NCBI RefSeq assembly: GCF_001598475.1
Contig: NZ_BCZA01000002.1
Span: 186,001 to 250,000 of the forward strand
DNA from: Pantoea agglomerans NBRC 102470
GTDB lineage: Bacteria > Pseudomonadota > Gammaproteobacteria > Enterobacterales > Enterobacteriaceae
DNA: 64,000 nucleotides
Direction: 5' to 3'
Shown: piece by piece, positions 30,452 through 38,126 of the stretch
How positions within the stretch are numbered: the first letter of the stretch is position 1
Layout: the number at the start of each line of letters is the position of its first letter
Position numbers and translations under genes: made by a program
The notes under the pieces: model-generated
Database searches by the model: none
Told to the model about the DNA's origin: nothing
What the model saw: the letters and a program-made list of their open reading frames with translations, nothing else

Positions 30452-31597
30452 ATGGCATTCAATTTCGACCAACGGATAGACCGTCGTCACAGCGATAGCC
30501 TTAAATGGAACAAATATGCGGACCAGGACATTCTGCCGTTGTGGGTGGCAGACACCGATTTCCGATCGCCTGACTGCGTCATCGATGCGATTAAAACCCG
30601 TGCCGAACATGGGATTTTCGGCTATGGCGACACGCCAGTTGAATTTATCGATAGTGCGATAGCCTGGCTCGCCTCGCGCTATCAGTGGCACGTTAATCCG
30701 GAATGGATTGTGGTTTTGCCGGGTGTCGTAAGCGGTCTGAATCTGGCAGTGCGCGCTTTCACCGCGCCTGATGAGCTGACGATTGCGCCAACACCCATCT
30801 ATCCGCCGTTTCGCGGTGCAGCAAAACTGGCAGAGCGCGGTCAGATCACGCTGCCACTGACGCTGCAAGAGGGACGCTGGCTGCTGGATCTGGCTGCGCC
30901 GGAAGGTCAGCTGGACGATAAAGCGCGGCTGTTAATGCTGTGCAACCCGCAGAATCCGGGCGGCACCGTCTATCGCCGCGAGGAACTGCAGGCGCAGCTG
31001 GAATTTGCGCAGAAGCACGATTTGATTGTCTGTTCCGACGAGATCCACAGCGATCTGCTGCTGGAACCCGGCGTTAAGCACATACCCTTTGCTTCACTGA
31101 GCGAAGATGCAGCCCAGCGTAGCGTGACGCTGATGTCACCCTCAAAGTCCTTTAATATTGCTGGTCTGGGGGCTTCCATCGCCATCATCCCCAACGCCGG
31201 GCTGCGCGCGCAATTCAACCGGGTACGACGCGGCATTGTGCCAGATGTTGATATTCTGGCACTCACGGCAGCAGCAGCGGCATGGCGCGAGGGTGAGCCC
31301 TGGCTGAATGCGCAGAATGCCTATCTGCGCAGTAACCGTGACTGGCTGGTGTCGCAGGTCAATAAGATGACCGGCCTGTCACTCGCCTCACCGGAAGCGA
31401 CCTACCTGGCCTGGATCGACGCCAGCGCGCTGGGTATGGCCAGCCCGGCGCTCTATTTTGAAAAGCACGGGCTGGGCTTAACCGCCGGACGTGAGTTTGG
31501 CAATGACCAGTTTGTCCGGCTCAATTTCGGCTGTACCCGCGCGCTGCTCGACGAAGCCGTTGCGCGCCTGAAGCGTGCGTTAGCCGCCCGCCTTTAG
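30452..31597 (+). CDS. MalY/PatB-type PLP-dependent C-S lyase (aminotransferase fold I)
   Basis: A 381-residue fold-type I PLP enzyme. The cofactor lysine is Lys232 in [10 protein letters not shown], with the supporting motifs NPQNPGG (165-171) and SDEIHSDL (195-202). The N-terminus [18 protein letters not shown] is characteristic of PatB/MalY cystathionine beta-lyases, which release homocysteine or other thiols from cysteine conjugates. MalY of E. coli also represses malT, but that is not predictable here. The start at 30452 gives the family N-terminus; an ATG eight codons earlier is possible. It diverges from cutC and overlaps yecM by four bases. Confidence 0.85.
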   Translation: MAFNFDQRIDRRHSDSLKWNKYADQDILPLWVADTDFRSPDCVIDAIKTRAEHGIFGYGDTPVEFIDSAIAWLASRYQWHVNPEWIVVLPGVVSGLNLAVRAFTAPDELTIAPTPIYPPFRGAAKLAERGQITLPLTLQEGRWLLDLAAPEGQLDDKARLLMLCNPQNPGGTVYRREELQAQLEFAQKHDLIVCSDEIHSDLLLEPGVKHIPFASLSEDAAQRSVTLMSPSKSFNIAGLGASIAIIPNAGLRAQFNRVRRGIVPDVDILALTAAAAAWREGEPWLNAQNAYLRSNRDWLVSQVNKMTGLSLASPEATYLAWIDASALGMASPALYFEKHGLGLTAGREFGNDQFVRLNFGCTRALLDEAVARLKRALAARL

Positions 31598-32154
31598 TTC
31601 TGCTCGCTGGCGACAATCTCCTCCAGTCGCCACGGATGGAACTTGATTGTCGTCTGCCCATCCGTTACCGCCAGGGTCGGATTGGGCAGGCGCTCATTCT
31701 CGCCCTGCGGTGAACTGGTTTTAAATGAAATACCCGGCTGCGTCAGCGCCTCATCTGACAGCAAGGCCATCGCACGCACGCCCAGCGTCTGATGATCGCC
31801 CCGTAACACCACCTCAATATGCTCCCAGCCTTCATGGCGATAACGCTTTTCACCCGGCCATGGCAGTTCAACCACATCAATCTGCCTGCCTGCGACAATC
31901 AGCGGGTCATGGAGTTTAAACAGGCAAATCTGCCTGCCGTTGATCATCGCCGCCGAAAACTGCGTGCCAATCTGCTGCAAACCTTGCTGCCAGCGCATCG
32001 CCGTCGTGTCCTGATGGCAACGCACCGCGATATGGTCCACTTCCAGATCGGTAAGACGCAAACCGAGCCGCTGCGCAAAACTTTGCAACGATTCTTCAAA
32101 ACGTCCTAAATCTGTCTTTAAATCATCCAATTCTGCCGGAAAAGTTCTCGTCAC
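31594..32154 (-). CDS. yecM: YecM, VOC-superfamily protein
   Basis: A protein of about 186 residues, close to E. coli YecM (188). It is a vicinal-oxygen-chelate fold protein with conserved VDHIAVRCH, CLFKLHDPL, ELPWPGEKRY and GWEHIEVVL, which contain the likely metal-binding His and Glu residues. No reaction has been assigned. I prefer the GTG at 32154, preceded by GAGAGGA and aligning with the E. coli start, over the ATG at 32184. Confidence 0.85.
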   Translation of the reverse strand: MTRTFPAELDDLKTDLGRFEESLQSFAQRLGLRLTDLEVDHIAVRCHQDTTAMRWQQGLQQIGTQFSAAMINGRQICLFKLHDPLIVAGRQIDVVELPWPGEKRYRHEGWEHIEVVLRGDHQTLGVRAMALLSDEALTQPGISFKTSSPQGENERLPNPTLAVTDGQTTIKFHPWRLEEIVASEQN

Positions 32155-32468
32155 TACCCCAGTTCCTCTCAATTTGTTTAGCATTTATAACCCGCCTGGC
32201 TTTTGGCACGCCGCATGCTGAGCATCACATAATGATAAGATTCATCTTATTTGGCCCGAAATTTAACGCTAATCCTTATAATAACATCTTTCATTTCGGA
32301 TTTATCTCCTGTTTAGGACCATGAGTTCCTTGATGAAAGCATGTTAACTATATGATTATTATCAACTTCTTTAATACAATAAGATAACTCTCATTTACCT
32401 GGCAAACAATTGCAGCCCACCCCGCCTTCCTATAAATTTGACCTAACACAACCAAAAGGAATGGCTCT
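32155..32468. other. AT-rich intergenic region between yecM and the small membrane protein
   Basis: About 314 bases of AT-rich DNA carry divergent promoters and no gene. A perfect palindrome ATAAGAT-TC-ATCTTAT lies at 32235-32250. TATGATTATTATCAAC near 32350 looks faintly Fur-like but does not fit the 19-mer well. Confidence 0.45.
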
Positions 32469-32591
32469 ATGTCTATGCTCATCGTTGTCGCTGTCCTGAT
32501 CGCACTGATGGGATTTGCAATCTCCCGCCATTGGAAGGTGCGTGAAGATAAAAGCGTAAAGAACCCACGCCGTCATCTGCGACGTCGTTAA
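32469..32591 (+). CDS. 40-residue small membrane protein upstream of argS
   Basis: An ATG with AAGGA eight bases upstream opens a 40-codon frame starting MSMLIVVAVLIALMGFAIS. It has one hydrophobic helix (about residues 3-18) followed by a strongly basic tail ending RRHLRRR. This is the make-up of real enterobacterial small membrane proteins: positive-inside, with the basic tail in the cytoplasm. It is too short for most gene callers. Its role is unknown, and it lies 210 bases upstream of argS on the same strand. Confidence 0.65.
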   Translation: MSMLIVVAVLIALMGFAISRHWKVREDKSVKNPRRHLRRR

Positions 32592-32801
32592 TGCTTCAGG
32601 GAAACATCTTATTCAGCTCTGTTTCCCCGCTTCATCCAACTGCTGACGCCCACTGACATTTCACGTATACTTTTCCCCTCATTTTTTTCCGTTTTGTCTG
32701 CCCCATCCGTTTCTGCCTCTCCGTGACGCGATGCGCTCAGGCAAGATGATGACAGCCCGGCTTTCTGGTCCGGGCGTTGCTCAGCACATGAAGGTAACTC
32801 G

Positions 32802-34532
32802 GTGAATATTCAGGCACTTCTTTCCGCAAAAGTCAGTCAGGCAATGGTTTTAGCCGGCGCACCCGCCGATTGCGAACCCCAGGTTCGTCAATCCGCCCGG
32901 GTTCAGTTTGGAGACTATCAGGCCAACGGCATTATGGCCGTGGCAAAAAAGCTGGGACAGGCACCGCGACAATTAGCGGAAACGGTGATTCAGCACCTCG
33001 ACCTGACCGGCATCGCCAGCAAAGTCGAAATTGCCGGGCCGGGCTTCATCAATATCTTCCTTGACCACAACTGGCTGGCCAGCCATGCCCGGGAAGCGCT
33101 GCGTCTGCCGCGTCTTGGCGTGCAGCTGGCCGAACCCCAGACTATCGTCGTCGACTACTCCGCGCCTAACGTTGCGAAAGAGATGCATGTGGGCCACGTC
33201 CGCTCCACCATCATTGGTGATGCGGCGGTGCGCACGCTGGAGTTTCTCGGCCATCAAGTGATCCGAGCGAACCACGTTGGCGACTGGGGAACGCAGTTCG
33301 GTATGCTGATCGCGTTCCTGGAAAAGCAGCAGAATGAAGATCATGCAGAGATGGCGCTGGCCGATCTCGAAGGCTTCTACCGTGAAGCCAAGCGCACTTA
33401 TGATGAAGATCCTGAGTTTGCCGAGCGCGCGCGCAGTTATGTGGTGAAATTACAGGGCGGCGATGACTATTGCCGCCAGATGTGGAAGAAGCTGGTCGAC
33501 ATCACCATGAGTCAGAACCAGAAAATCTATGACCGCATGAACGTCACGCTGACGCGCAATGATGTTATGGGTGAAAGTCTCTATAACGATATGCTGCCTG
33601 GTATCGTCTCCGATCTGAAACAGAAAGGCTTAGCGGTAGAGAGTGAAGGTGCGACCGTGGTGTTCCTGGATGAATTCCAGAACAAAGAGGGTGAACCGAT
33701 GGGCGTCATCATCCAGAAAAAGGATGGCGGCTACCTTTACACCACCACCGATATCGCCTGTGCGAAATATCGTTACGAAACGCTGAAAGCCGATCGTGTA
33801 CTCTATTACATCGACTCACGTCAGCATCAGCATCTGGTTCAGGCCTGGACTATCGTCCGTAAAGCGGGTTATGTGCCGGAATCTGTTCCGCTGGAGCACC
33901 ATGCATTCGGCATGATGCTGGGCAAAGATGGCCGTCCGTTCAAAACCCGCAGCGGCGGCACCATCAAGCTCTCCGATCTGCTGGATGAAGCCTATCAGCG
34001 TGCCTACACGCTGGTGCGTGAGAAGAACCCGGAGATGAGCGAAGCGGAAGTGAAAACGCTGGCGGAAGTGGTTGGCATCAGCGCGGTGAAATATGCCGAC
34101 CTGTCAAAAAGCCGTACCACCGATTACATTTTCGACTGGGACAACATGCTGGCGTTCGAAGGCAATACCGCGCCTTACATGCAGTATGCCTATACCCGCG
34201 TACTCTCCGTGTTCCGCAAGGCGGGCATTGATGCCGATTCGCTGGATGCGGAGATTGTGATCAGCGAAGAGCGTGAAGCGCAGCTGGCCACCCGTCTGCT
34301 GCAGTTCGAAGAGGTCATTACGCAGGTCGCTCGTGACGGCACACCACACGTGATGTGTGCCTATCTCTACGATCTGGCTGGTCTGTTCTCCGGATTCTAC
34401 GAGCACTGCCCGATTCTCACCGCAGAATCAGACACAACCCGTCTGAGCCGACTGCAGCTGGCCGCGCTGACCGCGAAGACGCTGAAGCAGGGTCTGGATA
34501 CGCTGGGTATCGACACCGTCGAGCGCATGTAA
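32802..34532 (+). CDS. argS: Arginyl-tRNA synthetase
   Basis: A 576-residue class Ia synthetase, E. coli length 577. The N-terminal Add-1 domain is followed by the HIGH-type motif MHVGHVRST (about 125). The KMSKS role is played by a degenerate [11 protein letters not shown] (about 375), normal for ArgRS. The C-terminal DALR anticodon domain ends ETVERM-like DTVERM. The start is GTG, after AAGGT. A leader hairpin (GCCCGG..CCGGGC, 32755-32775) precedes the ribosome site. Confidence 0.97.
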   Translation: MNIQALLSAKVSQAMVLAGAPADCEPQVRQSARVQFGDYQANGIMAVAKKLGQAPRQLAETVIQHLDLTGIASKVEIAGPGFINIFLDHNWLASHAREALRLPRLGVQLAEPQTIVVDYSAPNVAKEMHVGHVRSTIIGDAAVRTLEFLGHQVIRANHVGDWGTQFGMLIAFLEKQQNEDHAEMALADLEGFYREAKRTYDEDPEFAERARSYVVKLQGGDDYCRQMWKKLVDITMSQNQKIYDRMNVTLTRNDVMGESLYNDMLPGIVSDLKQKGLAVESEGATVVFLDEFQNKEGEPMGVIIQKKDGGYLYTTTDIACAKYRYETLKADRVLYYIDSRQHQHLVQAWTIVRKAGYVPESVPLEHHAFGMMLGKDGRPFKTRSGGTIKLSDLLDEAYQRAYTLVREKNPEMSEAEVKTLAEVVGISAVKYADLSKSRTTDYIFDWDNMLAFEGNTAPYMQYAYTRVLSVFRKAGIDADSLDAEIVISEEREAQLATRLLQFEEVITQVARDGTPHVMCAYLYDLAGLFSGFYEHCPILTAESDTTRLSRLQLAALTAKTLKQGLDTLGIDTVERM

Positions 34533-34539
34533 TCTCTGA

Positions 34540-34565
34540 AACGGAGAGGGGTTTCCCTCTCCGTT
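34540..34565 (+). terminator. Stem-loop after argS
   Basis: An 11-bp stem around a short loop (ACGGAGAGG..CCTCTCCGT), eight bases after the argS stop. The T-run is poor, so termination efficiency is uncertain. Confidence 0.65.
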
Positions 34566-34619
34566 GCTGAATTCGTATATCCGCTCTGATCCCCCAAATC
34601 TTCGCAGCAGGATGGTGTT

Positions 34620-35555
34620 ATGTCTGTAGCCGCGCACCTCATCAGCAGCCACCTTCCCACCATAAAACAGTTGCAGTGCTTTCTGGCCGTTGCGCACGAG
34701 CTGAATTTTCGCCGGGCAGCAGAGCGTCTCAGCATGACGCAACCGCCGCTTACTCGTCAGATTCAGAGTCTGGAAGATCTGCTGGGCCACTCGCTGTTCA
34801 GCCGCACGACCCATGAGGTAACGCTCACCGATTCTGGCCGTGCGCTGGTCGCGAAGGCGGAAGCGATCCTGACTGCGCTGAATGCCCTGAAGCAGGATGC
34901 GCAGCCCGCCGCGGCACGGCTACGCATCGGGCTGACCCGCACGCTGAACTTTGAACTGATTTCGCCACTTAACCGGCAGCTCGCCGCTTTTCATGCCAGC
35001 GATGAAATGGAAATGCCCCGCCTGACCTCCCCTCAGCTTTTGCAAAGCCTGGCCAAAAACAGTCTGGATTTAATACTCACCGGAGAAAAGGGGTCGGATA
35101 CGGAAGAGACCATTAAGTACGCCTGGGTTTACCGTGAGCCGCTGCTGATAGCCATACCGTCGGCGCATCCTGCCAGTGTGGCGGAACGGGTCTCGCTGGA
35201 AGCGCTGGCCGATCTGCCGCTGTTCTGGTTTGCCCGCAGCGCCAATCCGCTGTTTTACGATAAATGCGAGCGCTACTTCGCCACGCTCAGCGTCTCGCTG
35301 AAACGGGTGAGAGAGCCGGACGATTCCCTGCTGATGCTGTCACACATCGCCAGAGGAAAAGGATTCGCCCTGATGCCGCAGTCAAAATGCACTTTTAATC
35401 AGGCAGGTCTCTGTTACCGCCCGCTGACAGAAGATGCGGCACAGCAGCTGGCGATAGATGTTTACGCGGCGATTCGCGCCGATGAAAAAAATGAGGCGGT
35501 TCTTAATGCGCTGAGAGAACTCTCTCATCCCGGGAATGCGATAAAGTCCGCATGA
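34620..35555 (+). CDS. LysR-type transcriptional regulator
   Basis: A 311-residue LysR protein. The winged helix-turn-helix occupies about residues 14-72 (FLAVAHELNFRRAAERL, then TQPPLTRQIQSLE), and the periplasmic-binding-like effector domain about 100-300. The subgroup is the one that activates or represses small aromatic or aldehyde-related genes; the ligand is unknown. It is followed on the same strand, 212 bases on, by an aldo-keto reductase whose promoter carries a LysR-like dyad, a probable target. Confidence 0.85.
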   Translation: MSVAAHLISSHLPTIKQLQCFLAVAHELNFRRAAERLSMTQPPLTRQIQSLEDLLGHSLFSRTTHEVTLTDSGRALVAKAEAILTALNALKQDAQPAAARLRIGLTRTLNFELISPLNRQLAAFHASDEMEMPRLTSPQLLQSLAKNSLDLILTGEKGSDTEETIKYAWVYREPLLIAIPSAHPASVAERVSLEALADLPLFWFARSANPLFYDKCERYFATLSVSLKRVREPDDSLLMLSHIARGKGFALMPQSKCTFNQAGLCYRPLTEDAAQQLAIDVYAAIRADEKNEAVLNALRELSHPGNAIKSA

Positions 35556-35721
35556 TGCCGCGCCGCTGAAACAGAGCGAAGCACCACCACACTCTTCTTC
35601 CTTGTTAATCCCCGCTCAGCCTGTTGCTGAGAGCTTACTGTGTCGACACGCCGGATGGATGTCTGAAGCCCTTTCATTCGCCTGATACCTTTTTTGCATG
35701 ACGGAAAGAGCAATTCATTGC

Positions 35722-35738
35722 TTTCACGCGGAGTGAAA
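35722..35738. promoter_or_regulatory. Candidate LysR-type operator before the aldo-keto reductase
   Basis: A perfect dyad TTTCAC-GCGGA-GTGAAA ends 29 bases before the reductase start and contains a T-N11-A core, the signature of LysR-family sites. The cognate regulator may be the LysR gene just upstream. Confidence 0.45.
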
Positions 35739-35767
35739 CAATCGCGTCTCACATACGAGGAGCGACA

Positions 35768-36766
35768 ATGAAAAAGCGAACGTTAACTCAGGGTCTGGAC
35801 GTCAGCGCAATCGGCTATGGCGCGATGGGGCTCAGCGAATTTTATGGTCAGACCGATGACTGTCATTCCCTGCAACTGCTCAATAAGCTGCGCGATCTGG
35901 ATATCACCTTTATCGATACCGCCGATCTTTACGGTCGCGGTCACAACGAGCAGTTGATAGGTCAGTTTCTTGCCGGGCTCAATCGGGCCGAACGGCTGAA
36001 GTTCACCGTGGCCACCAAATGTGGCATTGAACGTCCTGCTGACGAGGCCTATGCCCGCACCATCAACAACCAGCCGGACTACATTACCCGCTGCTGCCAT
36101 GCATCACTGAAACGGCTGGGCGTGGAGCGTATCGATCTCTTTTATCTGCACCGGATCAGTCCGGCGACACCGATTGAGGAGAGCATGCAGTGTCTCAGCC
36201 GTCTGGTGCAGGAGGGAAAGATTGCCCGGATCGGGCTGTGTGAAGCGTCGGCTTCAACGTTGAATCGGGCGCAGGCGATCCATCCGCTGGCCGCGCTGCA
36301 AACGGAGTATTCACTCTGGACGCGTGACATCGAAGAGGAGATTCTCCCTATGGTGAAAAAGCTCGGTATCGGACTGGTGCCCTATTCGCCGCTGGGCAGA
36401 GGATTCCTGACGGGTAAATACCGTAAAAACAGCGATTTTGCCGAGGGTGATTTCCGCAAAAATAATGACCGTTTCCGGCAGGAAAATATCGATCACAATC
36501 TCCAGCTTCTTAACGCGGTGACGCCACTGGCTGAGAAATATCACGCCACCACCGGGCAGATTGCGCTGGCCTGGCTACTGGCCCAGTATGACAAAATTGT
36601 GCCGATACCGGGCACCAAACAGATCGCTTACCTTACTGAAAACGCGCAGGCCGCAGATATCGAGCTGGAAGAGGAAGATATCGGGTTGCTGAACGCTGTG
36701 CATCAGCAGATTGAAGTTAAAGGCGGTCGCTACTCTGAGGAGGGAATGAAGGGAGTGAACGCCTGA
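35768..36766 (+). CDS. Aldo-keto reductase
   Basis: A 332-residue AKR TIM-barrel NADPH oxidoreductase. The catalytic tetrad is visible: Asp50 (FIDTAD), Tyr55 (DLYGRGHNE), Lys84 (VATKCG) and His128 (YLHRI). The phosphate-binding C-terminal segment is PIPGTKQIAYLTENA. It resembles the AKR13/YakC group, which reduces small aldehydes and ketones; the substrate is unknown. AGGAG precedes the ATG. Confidence 0.88.
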   Translation: MKKRTLTQGLDVSAIGYGAMGLSEFYGQTDDCHSLQLLNKLRDLDITFIDTADLYGRGHNEQLIGQFLAGLNRAERLKFTVATKCGIERPADEAYARTINNQPDYITRCCHASLKRLGVERIDLFYLHRISPATPIEESMQCLSRLVQEGKIARIGLCEASASTLNRAQAIHPLAALQTEYSLWTRDIEEEILPMVKKLGIGLVPYSPLGRGFLTGKYRKNSDFAEGDFRKNNDRFRQENIDHNLQLLNAVTPLAEKYHATTGQIALAWLLAQYDKIVPIPGTKQIAYLTENAQAADIELEEEDIGLLNAVHQQIEVKGGRYSEEGMKGVNA

Positions 36767-36775
36767 ATACAAACT

Positions 36776-36804
36776 ACGCACTTGAGCACTGTGCATCGGT
36801 GCGT
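36776..36804. promoter_or_regulatory. Candidate higBA autoregulatory operator
   Basis: A 29-bp imperfect palindrome centred on 36790. Outer arms ACGCAC / GTGCGT are perfect, as are the inner arms GCAC / GTGC; ten of fourteen base pairs match overall. It lies just upstream of higB. HigA antitoxins typically bind such dyads to repress their operon. Confidence 0.5.
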
Positions 36805-36840
36805 TAAATTGTTTTCAGTGTGATACAGGGAGGTAATGAG

Positions 36841-37158
36841 GTGGCGACGTTAAGGAATATTGAAAGTTTCAGGGATGACTGGCTTAAGGATTATTTTTTA
36901 TATGGCAAATTTTCCAAAAGAATACCGTCAAGCCTCTCATCAGCGCTGGCGCGAAAGCTCGACATCATCAATGCGGCGATTAGCTATAAGGATTTAAAGT
37001 CGCCGCCAGGCAATCGTTATGAGGAACTAAACCCGCCTCTCAAGGGATATGCTTCAATCAGGGTCAATGAGCAATATCGGCTGATCTTTAAATGGATAGA
37101 AGGTAAGGCCGTTGACCTTTATCTGGATGCTCATAGCTATAAAACGCACAAGCGATGA
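36841..37158 (+). CDS. higB: HigB-family toxin (RelE superfamily mRNA interferase)
   Basis: A protein of about 105 residues with the HigB/RelE fold pattern. A basic N-terminal helical part is followed by strands YASIRVNEQYRLIFKW and DLYLDAHSYKTH, whose Arg, Tyr and His residues correspond to the ribosome-dependent mRNA-cleaving site. I chose GTG at 36841, seven bases after GGGAGGT; an upstream GTG at 36820 overlaps the ribosome site. The toxin comes first, the hallmark order of higBA. It is somewhat longer than typical HigB (about 92 residues). Confidence 0.82.
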   Translation: MATLRNIESFRDDWLKDYFLYGKFSKRIPSSLSSALARKLDIINAAISYKDLKSPPGNRYEELNPPLKGYASIRVNEQYRLIFKWIEGKAVDLYLDAHSYKTHKR

Positions 37159-37238
37159 AAACTGAGCCTGGCTGCATCAGGCGCTGTAAGACAGCATGTA
37201 ACACATCAACCTCTGTCAGTAATAAAGAGAGCAAGACT

Positions 37239-37571
37239 ATGAACCAGGCGACCCGCAAACCGACCACTGTCGGTGACGTATTACTTTACGAATATCTGGA
37301 GCCAACCGGCCTGAAGATTCTCGACTTAGCGGAGATGCTAAAAGTGCACCGCAACACCGTCAGCGCCCTGGTCAACAATAACCGGAAGCTGACGCCGGAT
37401 ATGGCTTTCAGGCTGGCTGCAGCCTTCGAAACCAGCGTTGAGTTCTGGCTTAATCTGCAAAACAGTGTCGATATCTGGGAAGTGATGCATGATGCCAGGG
37501 CACAGGAGGAGATCAGTCGCGTAACACCGTTGAAGGATTTTCTGGTGCAGAAAGAGAATCAGCTGGCGTGA
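37239..37571 (+). CDS. higA: HigA-family antitoxin
   Basis: A 110-residue XRE-type DNA-binding antitoxin. It begins with the HigA signature RKPTTVGDVLLYEYLEPTGL. The helix-turn-helix (about residues 27-60) contains AEMLKVHRNTVSALVNNNRK. It should neutralise HigB and repress the operon. An ATG at 37155 overlaps the toxin stop by ATGA and is in frame, but its 28 extra residues are not family-like. The true start and the role of the 80-base gap are therefore uncertain. Confidence 0.87.
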   Translation: MNQATRKPTTVGDVLLYEYLEPTGLKILDLAEMLKVHRNTVSALVNNNRKLTPDMAFRLAAAFETSVEFWLNLQNSVDIWEVMHDARAQEEISRVTPLKDFLVQKENQLA

Positions 37572-37681
37572 AAAGCTTTATAACGCACTGGTCATGACGG
37601 GATTTGAAACGGGTCAATTATCTGTCAGCCGCTGGGTCAGGGTTAGCATCGGTTTACAGCCAGGGTCATCACGTAACAAGG

Positions 37682-37705
37682 GAGCCAGGAGGCGATCTCT
37701 GGCTC
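37682..37705 (-). terminator. Weak stem-loop after flhE
   Basis: A perfect 7-bp stem GAGCCAG / CTGGCTC with a ten-base loop, 29 bases beyond the flhE stop. It has no T-run, so it may mark the 3' end of flhBAE only with Rho or by processing. Confidence 0.35.
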
Positions 37706-37733
37706 GCCTTCAGTCAATTCAGCAACGATATCC

Positions 37734-38126
37734 TTACTCGTAATTGACCATCACTTCACTGCTCACCACCCGTAATCCGGGTGGCAGCGCCCCGCTTCCG
37801 GCGAAACCAAACACCATATGCAGGGTCTCACTGGCGCTCAGATGTGCCAGCCCGCGCGTGGTGCCGCTGGCCCCCTCCAGGGAAGTGCAGCGCTGTTCGC
37901 CGCACAAGCGCACCTGCAGGCCGGACGGGGCCGGTCTGCTCAGCTGGTAACGCCAGTTAACGACGCTGACCTCCCCGCCAATGTCGGCGGGCGGCGTCAG
38001 CGGCTGCGCCCGTTGCCAGCTGCCGCGGTTCGCCAGCAGCGGCCCATTGGCCGTGGCGCTCCAGGCACCACCGGCCGCCTGCGCCATCAGTGGCAACATC
38101 AGAAATGCCATCACCAGCCAGCGCAT
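37734..38126 (-). CDS. flhE: Flagellar protein FlhE
   Basis: A 130-residue periplasmic protein with a signal peptide (1-17, MAQA end). It has two cysteines in LCGEQRCTS that can form a disulphide, and a beta-rich fold. FlhE is known from Salmonella and E. coli as a periplasmic chaperone or plug limiting proton leak through the flagellar export gate. It overlaps flhA by one base (TAATG), completing flhBAE. Confidence 0.92.
   Translation of the reverse strand: MRWLVMAFLMLPLMAQAAGGAWSATANGPLLANRGSWQRAQPLTPPADIGGEVSVVNWRYQLSRPAPSGLQVRLCGEQRCTSLEGASGTTRGLAHLSASETLHMVFGFAGSGALPPGLRVVSSEVMVNYE

Noticed and set aside
32345-32365. Fur-box-like TATGATTATTATCAAC
   Set aside because: Too few matches to the 19-bp consensus, and neither neighbour is an iron gene.
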